DNA of 64,000 nt from Symsagittifera roscoffensis (Eukaryota > Xenacoelomorpha > Acoela > Convolutidae). The notes beneath the pieces are model-generated. The model had not been told where the DNA came from. It ran no database searches and worked only from the letters and a program-made list of their open reading frames with translations. Position 1 is the stretch's first letter. Every line of letters begins with the position of its first letter. The translations under genes were made by a program, and so were the position numbers. The stretch is taken from positions 8,355,842-8,419,841 of the forward strand of contig NC_087071.1 in NCBI RefSeq assembly GCF_963678635.1, written 5' to 3'. Shown piece by piece: positions 32,536 through 42,540 of this stretch.

Positions 32536-35240
32536 TTGTGTTGTGTCATTATTATTGGTAGTCAAACTATAAGGTCACTAGCAATCAAATTATGGGCATT
32601 AAGAAGTGACAAATTGAGAATGAGTCTAGACAAGTCAAGGATACCTAAACGAGGTAATAGCTCTAGGAAATTCATACCTAAAAAACAAAGAAAAACAATG
32701 ACCGATCCTTTTGTGGATTGGATCAAACGAGCCCGGACCGACAAAGGGGAGACGGTTTCAGGCAGAATGGTTGAAACGAGGAGTCAGAAGACCTCAGAAG
32801 AGAGAACAGAAATGTTAGAAGTGGAGGTCAATACTGACCAGGCCATGAATCACAACCAGGAAGTACATGGACTGGAAGGGAGAGGCAGAAGGCTGGCGAG
32901 TGAATCTACTCCGGTAGAACAAGGCCATGATTTTGCCACTTCCACCGGGACATTAGATTGAGAGGAGATGTCGGAACTGTCCGACATCTCAACTGAAATA
33001 GCGGCAACTAGAAGATCTCCAACAGACAAAAGTATGATGGCAGGCGGGACTGAGAAACAAACAACATCATCATCGTTCTAAGAAAGAATGAGGAACACCA
33101 TGGGAGGGGGCACAGGAAATGAAGGTGAATCCCAGGAGGAGGAGGACGACGAAGAAGAGCAAGTGGACTTTGGGTCTCAAGTCAGCCTCAATAGTTCGAC
33201 CCAGGAGAATGAGGCATACGTCGAAAGAGAGACTGGAACCATGGACAAATTTGGTGTGGTGAGAACGATAAGCAAAGAAGTAAACACACCGGGCCAGTCG
33301 AGAGGCTTCGCGAAGCCGCAAACTGGGGACAGTAGAAACAGAGGGCTAGGCAACGCATTGGCGGATCCTGAGATGGATAATCAAAAGACGTCGAGGCAGA
33401 GAGTCAAGGCCCGAATCTCGACCAGCACGAAGCTACCTGGGACCGACAGGGTTACACCGCCACTAGTGACGCCACTCGTGGGTAACGGGGCAGCACTAGA
33501 AGAAGCCTTGAACAACATAGTGGACAGTTTAAGAGAAAAAAATGAACAGATGTCCATAAGAATGAGTGAACTAGAAAGAGCAGTTCACATTGAAAGAGAA
33601 AGTCTGCGGGAAGAAATAAACCGCAATAGACAAGAAGTTGGTAGGAGCGAAAAACGCTTGAAAGAAAGAACGGACGAACATATAGCGAAGAAATTGTCGC
33701 GAATGACAAGAGAAGCGGAACAGAGAGAGTTACGCTTAAGAGACGACATGGAGAAGTTAAGAATTCAGCAAGAGCAGTCTCTTGGGACTCTTGACACAAA
33801 GATAGACGCGATGATGGAGACGCGAACTCAGGCTATCATGGATAGGTTGGACGGGCTACTAAGCAGCAAGAGTGGACCAAAAGAAGGGGAATCGAACTCG
33901 GGAGGTCCCAGCAGGGAGCCGAAGGTGAACTTCAATGACCATCAAAAGAGGAGGACATATGGATCCACTAGAGGCAGGGGCAGTTTATGCCAACAGGTTA
34001 TGCCACAAGGGGTAATAGAACATGGGGCCCGAACAGTAGAGCAAGTTCAACGGGGAACAGACAGACCTCTAATGAACGACCAACGCAAGGCACACATGCG
34101 ACTGGGAGAAGTGATTCCGGTAACAGAGGGCATGCAAGCCCGGGGAGGAGTCATGTGGGCCAAGGGGGAAACACTCACGGCGATTCGGATTGCAGGGATG
34201 CACCGCATACAGAGCCTTTGACAAGGTGTGAGGACACTCAAGCGGGACACTCAAGGGATGATATGGCAATGGCCTCAGCCTTTGAACCCCTAAACAGGTC
34301 TTTGGAGACATTCCTTACAAGGTTATCCAGAACCAATGAACGCAGTGAGAAGTCCAGAAGAGTCTTTAAGAAACCAAGATGCTATAAAGACGAATCTTAT
34401 GGCTGTATTGATACCTGGATAGAGGTAATGAAACTGCATTTTGAGGAAGAGGACTTGTCGGAAAGACAGGAATGCAGTGCGCTCACCAGTAACTTGGAAG
34501 GGACAGCCCTGAACTGTGTCATGGCCAAGAAGCAATATCAGCGTGACACAGCTGAGAAAATCTTCGAAATCTTGTTAAACCGTTTTAGATCAGGGGTGCA
34601 GGGGCACCAAGCGATGATGCGCTTCGAGAAACGGAGGCAACGAGAGGATGAAACGATAGACAAGTTTCTAGATGACTTGGAAATGCTGAGAAGACGCAGC
34701 CGATCGGATGAGTCAAACCCAAGGATGAACCTGGCAGTAGCCTCAAAATTCATTGATAGTGTGAAGAACGACGAACATCGGACAGTGCTGGCAACGCATT
34801 ACACACCACTATCAACCAATGCGCCAACACCAGAGGAGTTGAGGCTCAAGTAAAAAGAATATCTTTTGTTGAAACCTCCTTCGAGATCTGGTTATTATAA
34901 GAACAATCATGGCAACTTTAACAATGGGCCAGCAAACCAAGGAAACAACTGGTACAAACCGAGGGATGATATGGGCAAGAGACGCTCTTGTGCCAATTGC
35001 AGTTCAACGGACCATCATGTGTCAGCATGCCCAACTTACAAACAAGGCATGAAAGCAATAGGTTTTAGCCTCGAGGACGAAGATGCGTCAGAATTGGACT
35101 ATGAGAATTTCATGAGAGGAGTAATTGCGAAATTCGGCCCGAAGTGTTTCTTTTGCAACTTGGAAGGTCATTTTAAATCAGATTGTCCGCAATTCTGGGA
35201 TGCAGTGGCAGACATCAAGCATCCAAGGCTCGCCTGTTGA
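32536..35240 (+). pseudogene. gag: Element D gag with coiled coil and two CCHC knuckles
   Basis: One frame from about 32536 runs to 34221, with stops at 32959 and 33079. The reading then moves to another frame (about 34000 to 35240), with a stop at 34851. N-terminal part: Glu/Asp/Ser-rich and a coiled coil around 33490-33830 (for example NNIVDSLREKNEQMSIRM). Capsid core: FEPLNRSLETFLTRLS, CIDTWIEVMKLHFEEEDLSE, TSNLEGTALNCVM. Nucleocapsid: CANCSSTDHHVSAC (about 34990-35031) and CFFCNLEGHFKSDC (about 35147-35188), both CX2CX4HX4C. Role in an intact element: particle assembly and RNA packaging. Fragment C is its closest relative here. Confidence 0.8.
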
Positions 35241-37190
35241 GTGAAGCGGAGGCGCGCAGAAAAGACAAACCTCAAGAGCTGGCGGCGAAGAAAATGCAAG
35301 CGGTAACTGAAGAGACACGTGAACCGGAACCAGCAACTGCGGCCGATGTCTTCAAGATTGATTACAGGGCAGCCGCGAGGGATGCTCTAAATAGAGTGCA
35401 GCAGGAACTGGTGACGAAAGAGATCGAACAAAAAGTGAAACTTGAACTGGGGAATGAGAAACTACAGGAGCAACTGAATACCCTCGAAGCAACGGAAGTC
35501 GAGGAGACTAAGGCACCAAGCAGTTTGAGCATGAAATTTAATGTGAACTCCGGTCAGAGGTTCGGCATGGTGCCACAAGGAAGCAGGATACAGTCGATAA
35601 TCACAGTGGCTGGACATCAGGTAATCAGAAATCTAAGTGAACAATCCGAGTTCACTTTGATGCATTTGGACGCATATGCGGGTTATCTGAGGCAGGTGGA
35701 GCCACGCACTGAGTCGAGAGCTGTGCCAGCACTACTAACAACGGGTGGCCCTCGCATGAAAAAACTGCATGGACGCTACCTGGAGGTCTATGGGCCGTAT
35801 CAGGTGATGCTGAACGTGGATGGAATCAGTAGCTACACTAGGACTTATGTAACAACAGATGATGACCAAATGGGGCAGATCTATTTGGGTGAGGAGGAAC
35901 TCAAAGTCCGCAGGATAGGCCACGATGCCATGATGGAACAAGATGCAGTACACATTGCGTATGAAGCAGATGTGACCGCACATCTGCTCGACACCAACGG
36001 AACAAAAATCGGAGTCACAGGGCTTCTGGACACAGGAGCGGCAGTGAGTGTGATGTCGATAAAGACTTGGGAAAGAATGGGCTTCACGAGGGAAGATCTA
36101 ATTCCAACGAATCTCCGACTGGCTGCAGCCAATCGAGGAGCACTTTACGTAGCCGGAAGAACGCCAATAACGGCCCTCCATATGGGAGGACGGGATTTTT
36201 GGATGAGCTTCCTGGTGGTAGAGAGTTTGGACAACGCCGACCATTTCATCTTGGGCAGAGATTTTATCAGTAATTTTGACGTGATGATTGACTTGAACAA
36301 CGGTCTGATACGGATTAGAAACCCGGACCGGAAGTATCTTAAGAAACCAATTAATAGGATAATAACAGAGGAAAACAAGGTACCAGTTTTTGTAGATAGA
36401 AAAGTAAAACTACAGCCAGGACAAGCTGTGGTAGCAATTTTTAGAATGAGAAAATTGAATTCGTTAAATGATAGTAAATAGGTTTGTTTAGTACCGAATC
36501 CAAAGAGTCAGAGTTCGGTGATTTTAGGCCGGAGCTTCTCGGTAACGCGAAACGGACTGTGTGTCAGTGTGTTATTGAACACACTGGACACCACGGTTTC
36601 AATCCAGCGTGGAAAGAAGCTTGGTTACGCTTTGTCGATGAGGACCGACTATGAGGAGACGCAAAACTTGAAGAAACATAGTGTGAAAAACTGTCCTTAT
36701 CATGCCAATAAAGATAAATTTTTAAAGAGGATTAATGAATTAAAACCTATTCATAAATTGTTTTCAATGAAATCCGAAACGGACGACGGCTTATCAAGCT
36801 GCTCGAATTTTCCGGAACGCCCCTCGTCATATGAACTAGAATCTGACAAACCGGTTTTGCCAGAGATAGAACATTTAAAAGGGAAAATAGGTGAGAGAAA
36901 ATTCGAAAAATTGCGGGACCTCCTAAAGCGGAACGCAGATGTATATTCAAAACATAAGGCGGATATCGGTTGCTGTAATTTCGTCGAACACGAAGTCGAA
37001 CTTGAAGAGGGCGCCGTTCCCCATAGGGAAGGCGCAAGACGAATGACGCCACACAAATTGGAAGCGTGCCGAGGGGAAATAGAAATGTTGCTTGAATACG
37101 ACATGATAGAACCCTCGAAATTGCCATGGGCTTGCAGGGTAGTAATGGCGAAAAAGAAAGGGGGCAGCTTAGATTTTGTTGCGACTTTCG
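35224..37190 (+). pseudogene. pro: Element D protease and pol N-terminal region
   Basis: A new frame (relative -1 to gag) begins in the overlap near 35183-35240 and is open to a stop at 36479. It then continues in the same frame to about 37190. A Glu/Lys-rich helix (35380-35520) precedes the retropepsin. The active site lies in GLLDTGAAVSVMSIKTW (about 36020-36070), the helper motif in HFILGRDFISNFDVMIDL (about 36245-36295). After the stop the frame holds the RT lead-in: VEHEVELEEGAVPHREGARR and LEYDMIEPSKLPWACRVVMA, typical of Ty3/gypsy RT starts. Role: cleaving the polyproteins and beginning RT. Confidence 0.8.
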
Positions 37191-38340
37191 TTACTTGAAC
37201 GCGGTAACGATAAAAGATGCGTACCCGATACCGCGAATAGACGAGAGCCTCTCTAAGCTTGGTGATGCCAAGTTCTTCACCACATTGGACTTGGGTTCTG
37301 CCTTTTGACAGGTCCCTCTGCGGAAGAAAGACAGAGAGAAAACCGGATTCGCGTGCGAGTTGGGATTGTACCAGTGGAAGAGGATGCCCATCGGCTTGTG
37401 CAATGCAACGGCCACTTTTCAAAGACTGATGGCTCAGGCTTTGACCAGAGTGACCAAGAAGTACGGGATTCTCGTGATGTGTTACGTGGATGACGTAGTC
37501 ATAGCGACACCAACCCTGGAGGACCACATTGATAGGCTCGATGAGGTCTTTGGATGCATGAAGAGAACAGGCTTGAAGTGCAAACCATCGAAATGTGAAA
37601 TCCTTAGGGATTCAATCAAGTACCTGGGAAGAATGGTGGACAGGCATGGTGTGAGGCCGGACCCGGAAGCAGTAGAAGCAGTGTTGACATGGAAGGCTTC
37701 CAGAACGGACACACAGCTCCTGAGCTTCCTAGGATTTGCCAATTACTACCGGGAATTCATAAAAGGATATGCGGACAAGGTGTATCCGATGCAGAAGCTG
37801 ATGCGCAACAAAGGGAAAAAGTTCGAAAGGAACGATGAAACACAAGTTGCCTTCGAGAACATAAAGCGGGAACTGTGCGGAGCGCCAATGCTAGGCATGC
37901 TTACAGAAAAGGGCATGTATGTTCTTGACACAGACGCATCGGTAGTAGCCATCTCAGGAATATTGCATCAAGAGCAAGAATGGAATGGAAGAACGGTTCT
38001 CCGTCCCATTGCATACGGCAGCAAGGTCTTGATGGACACAGAGATGAAATATGGCGCACCAAAAGCAGAAATATTTGCAGTAGTCACTTTCGTGGAAAAG
38101 TACCGTGCACACTTGGGGAGCGCTCCCTTCAAGTTACGCGTGGACAACAGAACGTTATCCTGGTTAAAGACCTACTCAATGGATCAGACTTATTTTGGTA
38201 GATGGATAGTGAGATTGGATGGCTACCACATGATAATCGAGCACAGGATGCGTGACAAACACCAGAATGCTGACAGCCTCAGTAAGAAAACTGAGTTTTA
38301 TAAAAGATTAGGCAGAAGCAAGCCAATCAGGCAGAAATAA
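37126..38340 (+). pseudogene. pol: Element D reverse transcriptase and RNase H
   Basis: The frame is shifted relative to the preceding one near 37170 (after a run of five G) and has one stop at 37306, where a Trp is usual. RT motifs: CCDFRYLNAVTIKDAYPIPR, FFTTLDLGSAF with QVPL after the stop, GLYQWKRMPIGLCNATATFQ, the catalytic CYVDDVVIA (37480-37506), and LGFANYYREFIKGYADKV in the thumb. RNase H: VLDTDASVVAISGILHQ, then MKYGAPKAEIFAVV, LRVDNRTLSWL and DKHQNADSLSK, giving the D-E-D-D set. Apart from the two lesions all catalytic residues are present. It lies in the usual place before the integrase. Confidence 0.88.
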
Positions 38341-39251
38341 AGGAGGGATTCTCATTTCTGGACAAAGAAACTTATGAAGCGCTTCACTTAACGAGATGGT
38401 TGGATAAATCTGGACATCCAATTCCAGGGCATCCTGAGTTACCTGTAGAGAAAGAAGCCGAGATAAAGATCCTATCCATGGAGGACCCGGTCCCCTTGGA
38501 TCTGTTGCTGCGCTCGAACCTGGTCCAGCAAGAACTCTCTCGCATGAACATAAACAGCCTCTCATTATTGGATAAAACGGTGCAAGTCACAACGCAAGTG
38601 ATGCGGATGCTGGGTGGATTGTTAGAAAGAGAAGTGACCAGAGATGACCCCGAGTGGACAGCAGCAGTGGCATCGCTAACAGTTAGGAAGAAGGTGAAGA
38701 TCATGCCGTCCAGACGACAGTACGAAGAAAACGAGAGGGATTATAGAACAATAGTTCAGCAACTAGTATCCTCAATACACCAAGAGATTTTAACCAGTAC
38801 TTTTTACGGACAGAAAGAACAGGGGAGCAGCAAGCGAAAGAAAACCGTCACCTATGTGGACCAGGATAAAAAAGATGAGAGTGTAGAACAAAACCTGCTG
38901 CAAGATTGTTTGTCCGGGGAGACGAATGATGAGAGGAGCCAGCGAGCAAAAGATCAACGCCCGGGACAAGAAAGCTTGTCCGGGGAGTCTGAGATAGACG
39001 AAAAAAATCCTGATGAGAAACAGGACCTAGAGAACAAGGTTTTGTCCGGGGAGTTCAGATGGATGCGACGAAGGCACAGACATGATCTGGAGGAGCGTGC
39101 AGACTCCAGCACAACCTCTTCAACAGATAACAATTCCCGAAACTCAGGAATGGACACCTATTCAGCCAGGAACTCGAGCTCGGGTTCAGAACTGTCCGAA
39201 CTAGCGATCCACACACTACTAGGGGAAACTCGGGCAGGGGATCTGGACTGA
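38341..39251 (+). pseudogene. Element D long acidic linker between RNase H and integrase
   Basis: A frame open from 38400 to a stop at 39249 encodes about 283 residues rich in Glu, Asp, Ser and Lys, with no recognised fold. Three LSGE words (CLSGET, SLSGESE, VLSGEF) are coded by nearly the same DNA, TTGTCCGGGGAG, at 38910-38921, 38977-38988 and 39042-39053. That DNA word is also the sequence just before the 3' LTR. Integrase starts in the same frame after the stop. Normal gypsy elements have only a short connector here, so the linker is an expansion. Function unknown. Confidence 0.6.
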
Positions 39252-40310
39252 GAGGTGTACCAGGATCCTGAAAGCGATCGCTACCTTATACCAAGCGAAA
39301 GAGTCTTTGACAACGCAGCGGATGATTTGGAGACAATAGCGGTATCGAAACGTTCGATAAGTCTGTTGCCGCAGAAAGAGGTAGTCAGGACTGATCTACA
39401 GCCGTTTAAACAAGAAACACAGCCGTTGGCGAAGATTTGGTGCGTTAAGATGGATGAAGAGACACACCAGCCCAACGAGCTGAATAGTCAGATGAGGGTC
39501 ATGAAGACGTATTTAAAGGCGAGATACAGACTCTCGTATCTTTTAAGGGCGCAGAGAAATGATCGCATAATAAGCAACCTGAAAAGGTGGATCGAGCATG
39601 GTTCTCCGGATAAAGGGGACCTCGAGGAAGATAGTTATCGCATCCTGAGACAGTACTTCATGCAGAAGGAAGGGAGGTTATGTTTGAACAAGGACGGGAT
39701 TGTGGCTTGCAAAAGAAGAGAGGAAGACAGAGTCCTATACATGTATAACGCGATAGTGTTACCGCAACTCTATCAGACAGAACTATTATTCAGGTCACAT
39801 GATCAGATGGGCCATCAAGGGATCGACAAAGTATATCAGAGGATCCTGAAGCGCTTTGAGTGGCCTGGGATGAAAAAGGCATGCGAGAAGTGGGTAACAG
39901 CATGTCTGTCATGCCAACAGGTCAAGGATCCAAGGAAGTTGCGATTTCCTTTACAGTCGATCGAGTCGTCTGAATTCAATGAGGTGGTGCAGATAGATCA
40001 CCAGAAGATATGCATGACAGACAGTGGTTATAATCAGGTGTTAGTCATTATAGATCATTTTACGAAGTATGCAGAGGCCGTGCCCTGCATAACTGCCTCG
40101 GCGGAAGAGACATGCGACCACCTGATCAATACGTGGATAGCGAGACATGGTTGTCCGATGACGTTTCAATCAGATAATGGAACAGCTTTCGTAGGAGAGC
40201 TTATGAGACGCTCACAGGTTGCTCAAGCTCACGCCACGACATACCACCCCCAGGCGAATGGCTTAGTGGAAAGACAGAATAGGACGTTAGTGTCGATGCT
40301 GAGAGTATAA
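39252..40310 (+). pseudogene. pol: Element D integrase, N-terminal zinc and catalytic core
   Basis: Zinc-binding domain: HDQMGHQGIDKVYQRI followed by WVTACLSCQQVKD (H-x4-H and C-x2-C, about 39796-39930). Catalytic core: VVQIDHQKICMTD (first Asp), VLVIIDHFTKYAEAVPCI, TFQSDNGTAFVGELM (second Asp) and HPQANGLVERQNRTL (Glu). The core residues are all present. A TAA at 40308-40310 interrupts the frame just after the core, and the same frame resumes at about 40311. Role: insertion of cDNA into the genome. The zinc-to-core spacing is normal for Ty3/gypsy. Confidence 0.88.
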
Positions 40311-42140
40311 TGTTCCAGGTACATGACCGATTGGGACAGATACCTTCCACAGGTGATGGGAGCATATAACAGCACGCAACACTCCACCACCGGAGTCAGT
40401 CCACACATGATGCTAACTGGACACGAAAAGTCTTTACCCTTAACCTTTTTCTACCCGGAATATGAGGGAAAGAAAAAGTCTCCACAGGTCTACGTGAGGG
40501 ATGTGATCAGACGTCAACAGGAGTTGAACGATTTGTGTAGACGAAATACTCAGCAAGCACAGGCAAGGCAGAGGAAAAAATTTGACAAGAAAGCAGCTGG
40601 TGCAAAAGCTTACTCGGTGGGAGCCTACGTATGGGTATTTCAGAACGTTATACCACCGAGAGGGACAAAAAAGCTCCTAAAAAAGTGGAGAGGACCCTTC
40701 ATGATTACAGAGGTGCACCAGGAGGGACGCTTTAATAGACTGAGTACTGGCCGAGCCGCCCACTACGAGAACATCAAGCCACACAATCCATCGACAGAAG
40801 ACTGGTGTATACCTGCAGACATGGAAGAAGGGGATTATCTAATGATGGATCCTGCTTGCGAGGTCAACGAGAAGGGCACCAGGGAGAAGAACGATGGAAA
40901 CGAAGTCGTGGAGAATGGAATGGATACACCGCTGGACCTCAATCCAATCGAGGTAATCGAAGCGGACGATGAAACCTTACCCTACACAGAGGAGGATTGG
41001 CAGGATCCCGAACAGATAGAGGTTCCCAAGAACTTGGAACCGGATCTTCCGTTCACGATACAGACTCGTCAGAAGGACGGGTCAAGACCCAGAAAGAAAT
41101 ACAATCCTTACGGTGACGACTTTGTAGTGGATAGGATAGATCTGAAAAAGATAGTGGAGGAAGTAGTGGATCTAGAAGAAATAACTGTGTCACAAGACAT
41201 TGACATAGTCGATGATCACGACGATGAGTGGGTCGACGACCGGTCGAAACCCGAGGTAGAATTCGACGACGGGCAACAGCAGTCATATGAACAAGGCTTG
41301 ACGAACCTGCGTGTCTTAGAAAGGCTGAATGAAATGACCTCGGACCCAGAGGAGACCAGCGTCACGATTCAAGACGTAGATCGTGAAAGCATGAAATACA
41401 TCAAGACCGAACGAGATGATCCTTCCTGGGCTGCCCAGGAAGGACAGCTACTCATTCCAGCTTCAAACCTCGACTTGATACCCGGTATGCGATCGACGGG
41501 GACGTCGATGGATATTTTTCTCCGAGGAGTGGGGGTAGGACTTACCCAAACTGAAAACTTGATAATAAAAAAATTAAGAGTAGCAAGAGAAACAGGAGAC
41601 TTAGAAGCAGAAACAGGCGAAGAACCTAAGAAACCTGACCTAGGTAGGGTAGTTGAGTCATATTTTAACTTAACAAATGAATATTCAAGTAACAAAATAC
41701 TAACAGACAGTGATTTCATACTCACAAATAGAACATGTGCGATAGCAATCGCAGCAGACATGAGTTTTAGGACAGCGTTAGCGGCAGATTTTAAGAGAGA
41801 ATACAAAAACGTGGAATTCCTTTGGAAGCAAAGACCAGGGATAGGGGGCGTAGCGGCCTTACCTCCGGCGGCGTCACATATACCGGGAAAATACCTAAGC
41901 CTCTTGGTAACGGGGGCGACGGAGAAGCAGCACGTGGACCCAGATAACTTAGTCTTGTCCTTGACGAGGCTGAGGGACTTCCTCGTGGAAATGGACGTGA
42001 AGGAGCTCTCGCTTCCAGTGTACGATCCAAACAGAGGACGACTGCATCCTCGGGAATTGTACGCGCTTGTACACGTGTTATTCTCTGATACTGATATACA
42101 AGTATATTTCCATAAGATATATTACTTAAGTATAGGCTGA
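40311..42140 (+). CDS. Element D integrase tail, GPY/F module, acidic region and C-terminal macro domain
   Basis: This frame, open for 605 codons from 40323, is in phase with the integrase core. It starts with the core end (YLPQVMGAYNSTQHSTTGVS). A GPY/F module follows (KKWRGPFMITEVHQEGRFNR, about 40680-40740), then a typical pol tail (TRQKDGSRPRKKYNPYGDDF) and a very acidic stretch. The last 147 residues (41697-42137) look like a macro domain. The pattern is a hydrophobic strand, AIAIAADMSFRTALAADFK (compare the usual ISADxxMGxGIAxxFK), GIGGVAALPP, then YLSLLVTGATEKQHVDPDN and LSLTRLRDFLVEMDVKEL. SLPVYDPNRGRLHPRELY ends it. Macro domains bind ADP-ribose and some remove it from proteins. The usual GxGxxxL loop is replaced by DPNRGRL, so activity is uncertain. 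Confidence 0.7.
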   Translation, partial: CSRYMTDWDRYLPQVMGAYNSTQHSTTGVSPHMMLTGHEKSLPLTFFYPEYEGKKKSPQVYVRDVIRRQQELNDLCRRNTQQAQARQRKKFDKKAAGAKAYSVGAYVWVFQNVIPPRGTKKLLKKWRGPFMITEVHQEGRFNRLSTGRAAHYENIKPHNPSTEDWCIPADMEEGDYLMMDPACEVNEKGTREKNDGNEVVENGMDTPLDLNPIEVIEADDETLPYTEEDWQDPEQIEVPKNLEPDLPFTIQTRQKDGSRPRKKYNPYGDDFVVDRIDLKKIVEEVVDLEEITVSQDIDIVDDHDDEWVDDRSKPEVEFDDGQQQSYEQGLTNLRVLERLNEMTSDPEETSVTIQDVDRESMKYIKTERDDPSWAAQEGQLLIPASNLDLIPGMRSTGTSMDIFLRGVGVGLTQTENLIIKKLRVARETGDLEAETGEEPKKPDLGRVVESYFNLTNEYSSNKILTDSDFILTNRTCAIAIAADMSFRTALAADFKREYKNVEFLWKQRPGIGGVAALPPAASHIPGKYLSLLVTGATEKQHVDPDNLVLSLTRLRDFLVEMDVKELSLPVYDPNRGRLHPRELYALVHVLFSDTDIQVYFHKIYYLSIG

Positions 42141-42540
42141 GTGATGGGCGGAAGGGTGTTAGGCTAAAAGACTAACTTGTGTGTAATGTGTGATTTGTGT
42201 GCTATGTGATGTTATGTGTTAGGTTATTAAGATCGTGGGTAATAAGGGGTTAGTGACCATGAACAACTGAATGACGATCTTAGGAATAGATCCAAAGTTT
42301 GGACTGTCTAATCTTAGGTCAAATTCCAAAATTTTAGAGACCGATTGATTTTAATAAATTTTAGGATAAATATCTTTTAATCTGAACTGTTTTTAAGCAA
42401 ATTTTAACGATATCTGTTAAGGTGAAACTGACAAGTGTGATATTTGTGACTTCTTTTCTAGATCCTGATTGATCATTTAATTGCTCACTTGAGTCAAAAC
42501 TTCGAAATCAAATCAAATCGAATCGAACTTGAAGAACAGA
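42141..42540 (+). other. Spacer between pol and accessory frame
   Basis: AT-richer 400 bases within element D, with short GTGTNATGTG words near 42180-42220 and no coding frame. It could hold a splice acceptor or internal start region for the downstream coding part, but I see no decisive signal. Confidence 0.4.

Noticed and set aside
36751-37527. 258-codon minus-strand frame
   Set aside because: Antisense of the RT region, which has clear RT motifs on the plus strand.
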